Below are positions 33,399 to 45,580 of a stretch of DNA of 64,000 bases, piece by piece; positions within the stretch are counted from its first letter, which is position 1, and each line of letters begins with the position of its first letter. The notes under the pieces are model-generated. The model was not told where the DNA came from. It saw nothing but the letters and a program-made list of their open reading frames with translations, and did not search any database. Source of the stretch: Aquarana catesbeiana (taxonomy: Eukaryota > Chordata > Amphibia > Anura > Ranidae); the NCBI RefSeq assembly GCF_042186555.1, contig NC_133336.1, forward strand, positions 191,572,251 through 191,636,250, given 5' to 3'. Position numbers and translations under genes: made by a program.

Positions 33399-33650
33399 TT
33401 TTTAGATATATTGCTTCGCTTTTCTTTGTCACACTGCTCGTTTTAGGTATCACAGCACAGGAATATTTCCCAGAACCTTTTCCGGCTGGAATTTTACATT
33501 GATTAGTTGGGCTGAATTTCTGAATGTTCTCTCCATCTTTGTAGAACCCATACCACAGTTCTGTTTTCAGCTTGTATGTCGAGGCAGTCGCCTGACATGT
33601 TAGATTCACTTTATTTGGGGTCACACTAATTACAGGGACTGTAAATAGTT
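33399..33650 (-). CDS. Fc-receptor-like gene, Ig domain 3 exon (84 codons)
   Basis: One immunoglobulin-like domain of a predicted cell-surface or secreted FcRL. Acceptor ttgtgttttacag|, donor |gtaagtatt at 33398; phase 1 at both ends. It reads '(K)ELFTVPVISV', then 'VNLTCQA' (first Cys), 'YGFYKDG' and 'SGKYSCAVIP' (second Cys). 'ELFxVPVI' is a typical D3 start of FcR-like proteins. It joins in frame to D2 (…VK|ELF). The stretch between the A' and B strands looks about five residues short. Downstream transmembrane and cytoplasmic exons were not found between here and the left window edge. Confidence 0.83.
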
Positions 33651-33809
33651 CTGTAAAACACAAATGTCACAGGGTAAATGGTCGTTCTTTTATGAAGGAA
33701 AAAACAGAGCCATGAGCAGGTATGGCTGCCCACCATGTACATGTTTAATTACCTACTATATATAGAAACAGGGTTTTGAAACACAGACTGATACAGTTAC
33801 TTACATTAA

Positions 33810-34257
33810 AGTGGTTGTAAAACCTTCCACATACCCAGTAAAGTGACTGACCTCAGGTGATACACAGAGATGAAACAAATCCTCCTACAAGTTGTACCTG
33901 TTTAGCTGCAGGCCTTAAAAAGCTTATCTGAGCTGTCAGGAAAAAGGTTGTGGAGAGGTGAAGTTATGCTCTGCAGAGCTCAGTGGGGAGAGCTGATTGA
34001 AGGGAAGGGACACACCCCCTTCACACGGCACACCGGAACAGTGCTGAGGCTGTCAATCATATTATGTGTGCTGGAGATCCCGCCCTGTCACCTTTTTTCT
34101 CTTGGTGTCATGAAAACTTGTCAGAAGTGACTCATGCTTATAGCAGAGGAATGAGGCAGCATATAGAAATGGCACTTAGTGCTCTGAGACAAGTATACAC
34201 TATACTGTAGAGGGATATGCTTTGTTCATATTTCATGCCTGAGGTTTACAACCACTT
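33810..34257. mobile_element. PIF/Harbinger-like MITE, ~450 bp, in intron
   Basis: Inverted ends AGTGGTTGTAAAACCT and (reverse) AGGTTTACAACCACTT with TAA/TTA at the borders. No coding sequence. Confidence 0.7.
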
Positions 34258-34299
34258 TTAGTATATCCATTATACATGTACAATATATATATATATACA

Positions 34300-35066
34300 C
34301 AGTGCCTTGAAGAAGTATTCATACCCCTTGTAATTTCCCACATTTTTCATGTTACAACCACAAACGTCCATGTATTTTCTTTGGATTTTATGTGAGAGGC
34401 CAGCACAAAGTGCCACATAATTGTGAAGTGGAAGAAAAATGATAAATTGTTTACAAATAAATATGTGAAAAGTGTGACATTCATTTGTATTCAGCCCCCT
34501 TTTCTCTGATACCCCTAACTACAATTCAGTGAAACCAATTGCCTTCAGAAGTCACCTAAAAAGTAAATAGAGTCCCACCTGTGTGTAATTTAATCTCAGT
34601 ATAAATACTGCTGTTCTGTGAAGCCCTCAGGTTTGTTAGAGAACCTTAGTGAACAAACAGCACCATGAAGGCCAAGGAACACACCAGACAGGTCAGGGAT
34701 AAAGTTGTGGAGAAGTTTAAAGCAGGGTTAGGTTATTAAAAAAATATTCCAAGCTTTGAACATCTCACGGAGCTCTGTTCAATCCATCATCCGAAAATGG
34801 AAAGAGCATGGCACAACTGCAAACCTACCAAGACATGGCCGTCCACCTAAACTGACAGGTCGGGCAAGGAGAGCATTCATCAGAGAAGCCTCCAAGAGGC
34901 CCATGGTAACTCTGGAGGAACTGCAGAGATCCACAGCTCAGGTGGGAGAATCTGTCCACAGGACAACTATTAGTCGTGTACTCCACATATCTGGCCTTTA
35001 TGGAAGAGAGGCAAGAGCTGACAGCGTGAGAAGAGAAAAAAAAGAGCCAGCAACCGGCTTGTGTTG
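34300..35066 (+). mobile_element. Tc1-like transposon, 5' part with transposase N-terminus, truncated
   Basis: Begins CAGTGCCTTGAAGAAGTATTC beside a TA repeat and shares its long TIR with the complete copy at 49549. The transposase starts near 34664 ('MKAKEHTRQVRDKVVEKFKA'), is broken by a TAA after 'GLGY' (~34737), then continues 'NISRSSVQSIIRKWKEHGT' through the paired helix-turn-helix region to ~35065, where the homology stops. The catalytic domain is absent. Confidence 0.85.
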
Positions 35067-35089
35067 AAGGAACATCAGCACTGATAATC

Positions 35090-35868
35090 AGGGCACTGAT
35101 TATCAGTGCAGTCTCAACAGTGCCCACCAGTACTACCAATCAGTGCTGCCAATCAGTGCCTTCTCATCAGTGTCACCTATCAGTACAACCTATCAGTGCC
35201 CTTTCAGTGCTGCCTATCAGAGCCCATCAGTGCCGCCTCATCAGTGTCACCTCATCAGTGCCATTCAGTGCTGCCTCATCAGTGCCTCCTCATCAGCATC
35301 ACCTATCAGTGCTGCCTATCAGTGCCACCTATCATTGCCCTTCAGTGCTGCCTATCAGAGCCCATCAGTGCCGCCTCATCAGTGCCATTCAGTGCTGCCA
35401 ATCAGTGCCTCCTCATTAGCGTCACCTATCAGTGCCCTTCAGTGCTGCCTATGAGAGCCCATCAGTGCCGCCTCATCAGTGCCATTCAGTGCTGCCAATC
35501 AGTGCCTCCTCATTAGCGTCACCTATTAGTGCCCTTCAGTACTGCCTATCAGAGCCCATCAGTGCAGCCTCCTCATTGCCCATCAGTAAAGGAGAAAATG
35601 TACCTGTTTGGAAAATTTTGTAACAAACTATGGAAAATGTTTGTTTTTTTTCAAAATGTTTTGACTTTTTTTTCATTTGTTTAGCAAAAACCAAAAAAGT
35701 GGTGATTAAATTCCACCAAAAGAAAGCTCTATTTGTGTAAAAAAAATGTAAAAAATTTAATTTAGGTACAGTGTGGGTGCATTGTCATTCAAAGTGTGAC
35801 GGCGCTGAAAGCTGAAAATTGGTCTGGGCAGGAAAGGGTGAAAGTGCCCTGTAGGCAAGTGGTTAAAG
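35090..35868 (-). repeat. TTAA-ended family A fragment with a 'cagtgcc' minisatellite inside
   Basis: 35090-35590 is a tandem array of 'atcagtgccgcctcatcagt'-type units. 35640-35868 is family A in reverse ('aaagaaagctctatttgtg', 'cattgtcattcaaagtgtga'), ending 'caagtggttaa'. Frames across the array are repeat artefacts. Confidence 0.75.
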
Positions 35869-36727
35869 AAGAAGTAGGGTCAAAGCCCTTTTGGCCCTTC
35901 TTCTCCTGTGGGTCACAGGAGTGCACTTCGTTCTGCATTTCTGGGACCCATATTCAGCCGACAGCAGGCATTCTTTGATCACTCAGTTCTCAGGCTTAGA
36001 GGTGGCAAGGGACAGATGCAGCATCAGACCTCCTAGGTGAGTATGTATATTTGTTTTTTTGATATCCAAAACTTCTCCTTAAAAAACCAAAAACCAAAAC
36101 TATACATTCTTTTTAAAAGAACAAATAATGTGGCTGAGCTATTGCTATGCGACTTGACATTTCTTGCCAGGTTTAGACTGTTGGCACAATGCAGCAATGA
36201 GCAAGAGTTCCTCAGAGGTGGGGCTAGTGCAGGCAAGCAGTCCTAAGGAAGGAGGTAGGTAGGCTCAAAGCTATAGCATTGGAAAGAAGGGATGTTGTCA
36301 TAGGGGCATGGGGAAAGTAACCAGCTGCCGCTACTAGAATTGGGATTTACTTGTCAAGGTACTGGTGGAATGCTAGTTGCTGTACTGTCCTAGGTGCCTG
36401 TCTAAGGACTTTTCTATCAAGATAGTTTCTCAGAACTGTTCTGTTTTGCTTGCATTCAACAGCTATACAGACCCACACCACCTTTGAACTTAACCAAGAT
36501 CTTTGCCCAGTGTTGTATTTCAGTTTTGTGCTGCCCTAGGTAAGACTAAGACCAGGCACCGCCCCCTATCTAAATTTGTCCTACCCTTTCCTGTTTAAGA
36601 ACCACCCCTTCATATGTAAACTCCCCAGCTCTTCACAAATTCCCCTATTCGCAAATCCCCCCTCCCCCCATTCTTCACAGCTCTTCACAACCCCCCCTGC
36701 TCTTCACAAATTCTCCACCCCCCCCCT
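35869..36727. other. No gene recognised
   Basis: Unassigned intronic sequence. 36570-36727 is C-rich ('cttcacaaattcccc'). Confidence 0.5.
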
Positions 36728-37340
36728 TCACAGCCAGCTACCAGAAGAGGTGGCTGGCATATGGTGCACACTTTCCAAAGTGAAAGATCCAGAGAACAGT
36801 GCTTTGGGGAGCAGAGATTTTAGCAGCCTCTCAGTGAAAGCAATTGGATCTGTGCCCTCTCCCAAGCTCAGAATGCGAAGATTGTTGTGCCGGTTCCTGT
36901 TTTCTGTGTCTTCAGCTCTGACTTCCATGGAATGGACCTTTGTTTGTAATGTATGGAGAGCTAACATTTGCTCATGTAACTTATCTTCCATGTCGATCAT
37001 CCTCTGTTCCACGGCAGTTATGTGGGAGCGAAAGGAGTCCAGATCCTGACATATCAGGCCTATATCCGTCTGTACCATGCTCTATTTTGGTGGTAAGAGT
37101 ATTCTGGCAGGAGGTAATTGCTGCCATCACTATCTCCAAGCTGACAGGGTCTGGGGAGATTGTGGCAGAGGGGGCAGAATAAGGCACCATATCTTCAGGC
37201 AAGGGGCTACTTGGGTGCCCTCCCCAAATGCTTTCGCTGATTCCCTGGTGGCTTTTTAGGTGTCGGGGAGTGGCAGGAGTCTGGTGGTGAGGTGTAGGAA
37301 TAGCAAGGGATAGGGGCGCCTGTGCAGCTACAAGAGCGAA
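36728..37340 (-). pseudogene. L1/Tx1-type LINE ORF1 fragment, frameshifted
   Basis: 'VEQRMIDMEDKLHEQM' is a coiled-coil stretch, followed by 'EVRAEDTENRNRHNNLRILS', the start of the L1 ORF1 RNA-recognition domain ('ENRxRRNNLRI'). An upstream part in another frame ('IVMAAITSCQNTLTTKIE', ~37100) belongs to the same protein. No ORF2 follows. Confidence 0.75.
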
Positions 37341-38130
37341 AGGAAAGAGCGGAGTTCTGTGTGTGAGCTGCCGGCTCACTGTGATCAGGACACGTGTGCA
37401 CTCTTCCCTCTGCCTGTGCCGGCTCTGCTTATCGGCGCCTGAATCAGAGGGGAGGTTGTGGGAGCCTATGTGAGGAGGACCAGAGGGTGTATTGTGCTTC
37501 AGAAGCCTTCTATCCCCAAAATCTCCCCGTCCGCCCCTGATCCTGGCCCACTCTGCACTCTGCAGTTTAACAGTTATACACTCTGCCCAGTCCGCACTCT
37601 GCAGCTCAACAGTTATACTGTCTCAGTGGCTGCTGCCTGTAGGACTCCCCCATATTTGCCTTATATAACCTGCATGGCCTTTTCATGTTTTCGCATCCGC
37701 CCAACCGCGTTGTTAATTGGTATTATTTCATTACCTTATGTGATTAGCTCCTGAAGAAGCGCGTTCCTGCACGAAACTAGTCAAGCAAACATTGAGCAAT
37801 CTTTGAGCTGATCTGACATACCTTGAGTTGGTGTTGCCGGTCCCCAAGATCATTCTCACCAGGATAGTATTGGATGGTCAGCTGCCGTGGTATTGTTGTT
37901 GGGGAACGCACCAACCTTAGGGATGCTATGGACTCATTTAGTTTTTGTTTTTAACTGAGTAGAGGACTAAATTACCTTTAGTCAGTCAGTAATATATCTT
38001 TTACTCAAAATCCCTTGGTGTATGTATTTTATACTTGTTTGTGCTATATAAATATACTTTTTTGTTATAATAACGTTTGTATACAAAAATGTTTTAATTA
38101 TGCCTACAAAGTTCATTCCTTCTTTATTCC
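37341..38130 (+). repeat. Unclassified repeat with 'CTGAAGAAGCG' motif
   Basis: Contains 'ctcctgaagaagcgcgttcc' (~37747) and an AT-rich tail reaching 'tatgcctacaaagttc' (~38098), which parallels 'ctgtgcctacaaagtcc' (~32044) at the end of the similar repeat at 30660-32060. Confidence 0.5.
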
Positions 38131-38289
38131 TGATTTCCAGCAACAATTATTAGGACAGGGCATGGTATATTTTCTTGTTGTACCACCCTGTGTTGACATC
38201 ATTTTTCTACTCACTAAATTTACAGAAAAGTAAAATGCTGCACGTAAGCATTTCAATGACTTGATTTTTCTGTTCTTGTGTCTGCAATT

Positions 38290-40215
38290 TTTTAAGTTGG
38301 TGACAGGTTCTATTTCATGGCAGTGCTATAGTGCCCCATCATTGGTGTCAGTAGAAGGAATAGTGCCCCATCATCGGTATCGGTGGGAAAACAGCTTAAT
38401 TGTTGGTGTCAATGGGGGGAACAGTGCTCTGTTATTGGTGTAAGTGGGAAGAATAGTGCCACTGCTTTAAACCAACTGTCAATGAAAGGGATAGTATCCC
38501 ATGGTTGGTGTCAGTGGGAGGAATAGTGCCCTATTGTTTGTGTTAATAGAAGGAATTCTGCACAGCTGTTGGAGTTGTTGGAAGAAATAGTGCCCCATCA
38601 CTGGTGTCGGTGAAAGGAATAATACCTGGGAGAAAACTCAAAAAGTAAACTTTTTTTGGCGCATGACACCATCCCATTCACATGCTATATACCCATCGAC
38701 CTCAGATCACTGCCGAATGTGCTTTGGCGATTGGGGCACATTATTTCATATCCATTGGCAATGCCCATTTCTACAGCCATATTGGCACTCGGTCTGGGAT
38801 CTCCTCCATCAGCTGTTCGAGGAGGATGTTCCTTTCCATCCAAAACGATATCTACTATATCTAAGATCTCTCTATATAACTTTGACTGTTTGTACGCCTG
38901 TTTGATAATGGGAGCTTGCATGCTATCCAGTGAAAGTTATCTTTTTCTATCTTTGTATTGAAAAACATAAAATTTCAATAAAAATTGTCAATTCTAAAAA
39001 AAAAAAAAAGAGAGGAATAATACCCTATCATTGAAATCAGTGGGAGGCATAGTGCCACATTATTGGTGTCAGTGGGAGGAATGGTGCCCCATCATTGGTA
39101 TAATTGGAAGGAATAGTTCCCCATCATTGGTATAATTGGAAGGAATAGTGCCCCATCATTGGCATTAGTGGAAGGAATAGTGCCCCATCATTGGCATAAG
39201 TGGAAGGAATAGTGTCCCATCGTTGGCATAAGTGGAGGGAATAGTGCCCCATCATTGGTGTAAGTGGGAGGAATAGTGCCCCATCATTGGTGTAAGTGGA
39301 GGGAATAATGCCCCATTGCGGGTGTAAGTGGGAGGAATAGTGCTTCATCATTGGTGTCAGCGGGAGGAATAGTGCCCCATCATTGGCATCAATGGTAGGA
39401 ATAGTGCCCCATCATTGGTATCAGTGGGAGAAATAGTGCCCCATCATTGGTATCAATGATACGAATAGTGCCCCATCACTGGTGTCAGGTGAAGGAATAG
39501 TGCCCCATCATTGGTATCAGTGGGAGGAATAGTGCCCTATTATTGGGGTCAATGAGAGAAATAGTGCCCCGTCATTAGTATCAGTAGTGGGAATAGTGTC
39601 CCATTATTGGTATCAGTGGGATGAATAGAGCTACATCATTCGTATCAGTGGGAGAAATAATGCCCTGTCATTGGCATCAGTGGGAGGGATAGTGTTCCGC
39701 TGTTTGTGTCAATGGGGGAAATGGTGCCCCATCATTGGCATAAAAGGAGGGAATAGTGCCCATAGTGCCCATCATTGGTGTAAGTGGGAGAAATAATTCC
39801 CCATTGCTGGTGTCAGTGGGAGGAATAATACTCCATCATTGGTGTCAATGATAGGAATAGTGCCCCATCAGTAGGAGGAATAGTGCCCCATCATTGGCAT
39901 CAGTGGAAGGAATAGTGCCCCATCATTGGTATCAGTGAATTAAATAGCGCACCATCATTAGTATCAGTGGGAGGAATAGTGCCCCATTATTGGTATCAGT
40001 TGGAGAAATAGTGCCTCATCATTGGTGTCAATGGGATGAATAGTGCCCCACCAATGGTGTCAGTGGGAGGGATAGCGTTCCATTATTGGTGTTAGTGGGA
40101 GGAATAGTGCCTCATCATTGGTATAAGTATGAAAATGGAGCCCCGTTGTTGGTGTCAATGGGAGGAATGGTGTTCTGTTATTGGTGTAAGTGGGAAGAAT
40201 AGTGCCACTGCTTTC
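38290..40215. repeat. Large minisatellite, ~32-bp unit, in intron
   Basis: More than 50 diverged units of 'gggaggaatagtgccccatcattggtgtcagt' type (quoted in parts: 'gaatagtgccccatcatt', 'ggtgtcagtgggag'). Interrupted at ~38625-39015 by an L1 fragment. Confidence 0.92.
38625..39015 (+). mobile_element. 5'-truncated L1-type insertion with poly(A) and target duplication
   Basis: Carries 'CRMCFGDWGTLFHIHWQCPF' (L1-group ORF2 C-terminal motif), then 'aaatttcaataaaaattg' and a 14-A tail. 'aggaataatacc' occurs on both sides (~38613 and ~39013). That variant differs from the minisatellite consensus 'aggaatagtgcc', which supports a true duplication. Confidence 0.8.
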
Positions 40216-40259
40216 ATCAAACTGCTAACAGGCTATAGTATGCATCAGTAAACTTCAGC

Positions 40260-40870
40260 ATTACTTGAAGCCTGTTAAAAGCCTAATGAAGTCTGCTATC
40301 AGTTTGTTTAAAGGACAGTCAGCTCTACCATTAAGATCAAGTGTTCAACTTCCCAATACTGGAGCTGAAGTTGGCTTTAAAAACTTCAACGAAGCAACAG
40401 GAAGCTTGATGACCGCTTTGCAAATATTCCGTGACATGTTTCTTTTTCACATAGTGAAGCTTGTATGTACAAACCCTCCCAGTGTTTTCCATCTACTGTA
40501 TGTTAGTTCTATCCTGTTCCCAAGTATGACCATGACCACTATTCACTGTGTGCCAGTTGGTAACACCCTAATACAGAAACATAAGAAAGACTTTTGGCAT
40601 TAGCCATGGAGCGGCTCAAGGAAAAATGGTTTGCTCGGAAATAAACAAGGAGCTCTCAAGTTTCAGGAACTATCATGTGAGTCATTCATCCTTAATGGCC
40701 AATTTCCTACTCATATCAGGGAACGGGACTGGAATCCCAAAAGGGCTGCAAATTTCAAGTGTTATGGAAGCAACAGATGGCTCGTCAAGGTTTGAAAGAA
40801 CAAGCAATATGTTACCCTGCTATGTCCAAAGACAAGAATAGAGAGAGAATTGAACATGACAATTGATTAT
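40260..40870 (+). other. Open segment of unknown nature
   Basis: A 112-codon frame (40265-40603, with 'SLMKSAISLFKGQSALPLRS' and 'GSLMTALQIFRDMFLFHIVK') followed by another open stretch to ~40840. No recognised domain, and no splice pattern was established. It could be the eroded coding part of a retroelement or a processed gene. Confidence 0.3.
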
Positions 40871-40942
40871 AAGGTAGAGGTAGATGGAACATTTTTTGCA
40901 GACTGTGCAGCTTCACAAGGGCCTTTTGGGATCTATATCTAT

Positions 40943-41430
40943 CTATATTGAGTTGGCCCACCCTTTGCAGCTATAACAGCTTCAACTCCTCTGGGAAGGC
41001 TGCCTTTACACGCACACTTTAATGGTATCCCAGTCATAGTCCGTAGGGTTAAACATTGAGTTGGTCCTCCTTTTGCTTTACCTCTTCTGGGAAGGCTGTC
41101 CACAAGGTTTAGGAGTGTGTCTATGGGAATGTTTGACCATTCTTCCAGAAGCGCATTTATGAGGTCAGGCACTGATGTTGGACACGAAGGCCTGGCTCAC
41201 AGTTTCCGCTCTAATTCATCTTAAAGGTGTTCTGTTGGGTTGAAGTTAGGACTCTGTGTAGGCCAGTCAAGTTCCTCCACCCGAAACTCGCTCATCCATG
41301 TCTTTATGGACCTTGCTTTGTGCACTGGTGCCCAGTTATATTGGAACAGGAAGGACCAACCCCAAACACAGTTGGGAGCATGAAAGTTGGGAGCATGGAA
41401 TTGTCCGAAATGTCTACCTCTCCACCTTTA
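40943..41430 (-). mobile_element. Tc1-derived foldback element, partial
   Basis: Minus strand reads 'LLEEWSNIPIDTLLNLVDSL' and 'VEAVIAAKGGPTQY', a Tc1 transposase C-terminus with an internal repeat of that end. It matches the first half of 55098-55955. Confidence 0.75.
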
Positions 41431-41628
41431 ATCCTTATCATTGTACCTCTCTACTGCCCGTGCCTTGCTTCCACACCTCCATGTTAATAATTCTTTCCAG
41501 TGTCGGTTTGCAATATAGTCGTATGGAGCGCATGACATCCTGCGGCTCATCTCGCACATATCCCATACAATGCTACATTTGTCTGTATTTAAAAAAAAGG
41601 CAAGATCCCGGAGGAAGGCTTTTTTTTT

Positions 41629-42578
41629 TTAACCGCTTGCCGAACAGCCGCCGTCATTATACTACGGCAGGTCGGCATGATGCCGTAAAATGTCGTAGCT
41701 ATACGTTGCACTGCAGTGGTGCTGATGCTCGTGGCTGACGGTCGCGATGACCACCGGTCATGAGCGATCGCGGGCACGAGAGGCAGAACAGGGACGTTTG
41801 CGTATGTAAACACACAAATCCCTTTTCTGTTCTGTGAAGAGTGACAGATCGTGAGTTCCTAATAGCTAGGAACCACGATCCGTCACTTCCTCTAGGTCAG
41901 TCCCCACCCCCTACAGTTAGAAACACACACAGGGAACACAGCTAACCCCTTGATCGCCCCCTAGTGTTAACCCCTTCCCGGCCAGTGACATTTTTACAGT
42001 AATCAGTGCATTTTTATAGCACTGATCGCTGTATAAATCTCAATGGTTCCAAAATAGTGTCAAAAGTGTCCGATGTGTCCACCATAATGTCACAGCCCCG
42101 ATAAAAATCACAGATCCCGCCATTACTAGTAAAAAAAAATAATAATAATAAAAATGCTATAAATCTATCCCCTATTTTGTAGATGCTATAACTTTTGCGC
42201 AAACCAATCAATATACACTTATTGCGATTTTTTTTTACCAAAAATATGTAGAAGAATACGTATCGGCCTAAGCTGAGAAAAAAATTTCCTTTTTAAAAAA
42301 AAAAATGTGGATATTTATTATAGCAAAAAGTACAAAATATTGTGTTTTTTTTCAAAATTGTCGCTCTTTTTTTGTTTATAGCGCAAAAAATAAAAACCGC
42401 AGAGGCGATCAAATACCACCAAAAGAAAGCTCTATTTGTGGGAAAAAAAGGACGTCAATTTTGTTTGGTTGCAACGTCGCACGACCGCGCAATTGTCAGT
42501 TAAAGCGACGCAGTGCCGAATCGCAAAAAATGGCCCGGTCATTCAGTAGCCAACTCTTCCGGGGGCTGAAGTGGTTAA
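41629..42578 (-). mobile_element. PiggyBac-like TTAA MITE (family A), complete, 950 bp
   Basis: TTAACCGCTTGCCGAACAGC at the left and GGGGGCTGAAGTGGTTAA at the right, with TTAA at both borders. It is the reverse orientation of 58715-59668 with shared internal landmarks. Non-coding. Confidence 0.85.
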
Positions 42579-43246
42579 ACAAATGAATGTAACATCATAA
42601 GGCACAGGCACAAGATGAGCAGTATGCGGTTATGCGCTCCATCTCACATATGCTCAGTACAACAATACTGCAAGGTTTTGCAGATTAGGTAGGAGATCTC
42701 CCTAAAGGCACTGGTGATGTTGCCTTCTCAGGGGGCATTAATGTGGTCAGAGCTACATCATCAGTGCCTTCAGGAAAACCAGACAGTTGACACAAGGCTT
42801 TACTATTACTTTAAATTTGATGGTTCTTCCTATAGTGATGGAGAGCATCACAGATGGTGGAGCACATGATTTTTAGGACCATAGGACACTATGGTGAGAG
42901 ACTACCTTGGATGTTGATTATTACTGTTATTCAATCACTTGATTTATATGTTTATTTATATGGATTTTTTTTCTTTTTCGTAGCCCTATTTATCTTTTAA
43001 CTTTTTGTATATCTCATAATGTAGATGTTGGAATTTCCATTATTCCCAATTTTATTTTTTCTTTCACGTCCCTGCCACTGTCACCCACCCCTTGATGGTT
43101 TCTCCAATCACTGAGGAGCTTCCGAGTGACAGTGCTATCCCACCATGAAGCTTAATACAGGCTAAATAGTTGGCGCTCTGGACATAAATAGGAGAACTGC
43201 AAGAGATAAAACCTCGCTCATCCCAAATTCAGTATTCAGACCTTAC
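42579..43246. other. No gene recognised
   Basis: Intronic sequence just downstream of Ig exon D2. No element ends identified. Confidence 0.5.
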
Positions 43247-43507
43247 CTTTGACTTTTATGGTAGCATACGCTGTGGACAGAGAGCTCTTGGCATCCAAAG
43301 ATACATTTTTTATACAGCTGTACACACCAGATGCGTTCATGGTAATACCTAGCTCCATAAACAGAGGATCTTCATTCCAACCTCTTAATTCAGCTTTATT
43401 TTTGTAAAATGTACTTTTTGCTCCAATAATTCCAGGATTGTGGTGACATTTCAGAATCAAGCGATCACCTTCATGAATATAGGGTGCTGTCTGCAGGATC
43501 AAGTGGC
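43247..43507 (-). CDS. Fc-receptor-like gene, Ig domain 2 exon (87 codons)
   Basis: Acceptor 'gattctgtatttcag' ends at 43508; the donor is aaag|gtaagg at 43246; phase 1 at both ends. Translation '(G)HLILQTAPYIHEGDRLIL' is the typical D2 start of FcR family proteins ('WLILQ...EGD...L'). It continues with 'KCHHNPG' (first Cys), 'STFYKNKAEL' (the FYK strand-C motif replacing the usual Trp) and 'SGVYSCIKNV' (second Cys). It joins D1 as '...VTQ|GHLILQ'. Confidence 0.9.
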
Positions 43508-43703
43508 CTGAAATACAGAATCATATAAGATGTGTATTAGAGCAAGGGTAACGCAAGAGTGACCAGTGCCTTCACCCTGATAGACAGGTCCACTTGGCTC
43601 AGGCCCAGCGCTGGTTATCTTTTTCACCATACTGTTCCACTCCTCTCTCATTGCCCAATATAGGATGTTGTGTCCTAGGATCAATCTACAAAAAGTTGCT
43701 ATT

Positions 43704-44788
43704 TTAACCGCTTCAATACCGGGCACTTTTACCCCCTTCCTGCCCAAGTCAATATTCTGCTTTCAGCGCTGTCGCACTTTGAATGACAATTGCGCGGTCA
43801 ACCAACACTGTACCCATTTGAGCTTTTCTTCTTTGTTTCTGTTATAAAATGTTGCGAATAAATAATCATTATAAGTTTAAGCCAAACTGAATTCTGCTAC
43901 ATTTCTTTGGTGAAAATAACCCAAATCAGTTTATTATTTAGTCTGTCGGAAAGTTATAGAGTCCACAAACTATGGTATACATTTGGTATATATACTGTAT
44001 CTGAAAATTGATCAATCCTGATGTACTGACGGCCTATCTCATTTCATAACAGTACAAATTCCCCCCAAATGACCTCTTTTTGGAAAGCAGATAATCCTAA
44101 GTATTTAGTAAGAGGCATAGCAACTTTTTTGAAGTTGTAATTTTTGGTCGCATTTTTTTGGAAATGAAGAAATTAAATTAAAAAAATTCACATTTAAAAA
44201 AAAAAATACTGTCACCAGTGCAGTACAGTATTATTATATAACTGGTCTGGCAGAGATCAGGGACACTGACTGGTGATAGTATGTAAAAAAATAATAAATA
44301 ATAATAATTGCTTTGCTTTTTTTTTCTTTTTTATTACATTTTTTTTTTACCATAGTAACACTGTACTACTCTGGGGCAATAATTTTTTTTTTTACTCATT
44401 ATGATTGCTTGTAACAGTGAATTTCACTGGTAGTAACCATTTTTACTGAATAAAACTGATTCATTCAGCGTGTATTGTTATGATTAGCTGTGACTGGCCA
44501 CAGCTAATCACATGGTACAGATGGGCTGTGATTGCCCCTGTCTGTACCATGTGATCACTGTGACCAATCACACGATTATACACAATGAATGGAATGAAAG
44601 GAAGCCATCTATTGTTTACAATTGTCTTGTGATCTGCTCTGATTGGTCACAGCGATCACATGGTACAAGTAGCGGTCCGGTACACTGATCAGTCATCGGT
44701 CATGTGGTCATGTGACGCCCATCTGCATTGACGAATGTTCCGCCCAGCCGTCATTTGTCAATAGGCTGGCCGGGAAGTGGCTAATTAA
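43704..44788 (+). mobile_element. TTAA-type element (family A relative), ~1.1 kb
   Basis: Begins TTAACCGCTTCAATACCGGG and ends 'gccgggaagtggctaattaa'. Related to the 18488 copy ('tttcagcgctgtcgcacttt'). Inverted 'tgtgattggtcacagc'-like motifs near 44490-44660. Non-coding. Confidence 0.65.
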
Positions 44789-45580
44789 AGTTGGAGCGTG
44801 GTGAACTAAATCAGCCCCTGGCTTCCTAAATGCTACAACATTGAGATTTCTCTGCTATAATTCTTGCCTCTGCTCTTGTCATGGGTGATCCTATCCACCT
44901 TTGTGTGTCCAAGCTCCTCCTGTTACATTCTCCACAACATACTGTAACATAAATTAAAAATGTAGCAGGGTTGGCGGGAACCCCACACGTTGCAGAGCAG
45001 GTGTGCAGACACAAGAACTCAGTCTGCGAAAGGTAAAAACAGACTGTCTGGGGGTTTATAACTTTTCAGCATCTACCAAGCACTTAAAGAAAGTTTAAAA
45101 TTAGTAAATATGGGCAGTGGGGTCACTAGGGTTGGTGTCACCTGGTGCGGGTCACTGAGCAATCCAGGGCACTGAACAGGCTCAGCTCTCCCCCCTAGCC
45201 TGCCGCAGTGCTCTGTCCTGAGGCTGCAGAGTGACAGCAGGAGCAGGACAGAGCAGTAGACACTGGGCAGGCTAGTGCATTGGGCTCCTTCCTGTCTAGC
45301 CTGCCACAGTGCTCTGCAGGGCATTGGGCAGGCTGGGTTCGGGACAGCAGCGCGGATCACAATGCGCACCCCAAAGCTGCCCCTGTAAATGCTGTGGTTT
45401 ATGCCAGTGCGCCAAACCATGCACTGTCACAGATGGGGGTGACACCATCACGGTTGGAGATCACTTCATACTTAATGGTGTCAACCAGGCCTGGACTGGG
45501 ACAAAAAAATAGACCCAGGCATTTTAGACTGAGCAGCCCCTAACTTGGCCAGCTCCTCCCCCAGCCTCCGTCCTGGGCTG
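44789..45580. other. No gene recognised
   Basis: Intronic. Contains a duplicated phrase 'agcctgccacagtgctctg'/'agcctgccgcagtgctctg' (45195, 45297). Confidence 0.5.

Noticed and set aside
35106..35623. Several ~100-residue frames rich in Ser, Ala, Pro and Cys
   Set aside because: Translation of the 'cagtgcc' minisatellite in all three frames.
38290..40215. CRISPR-like regular array
   Set aside because: Units are contiguous and diverged with no separate spacers, in a vertebrate-type sequence; it is a minisatellite.
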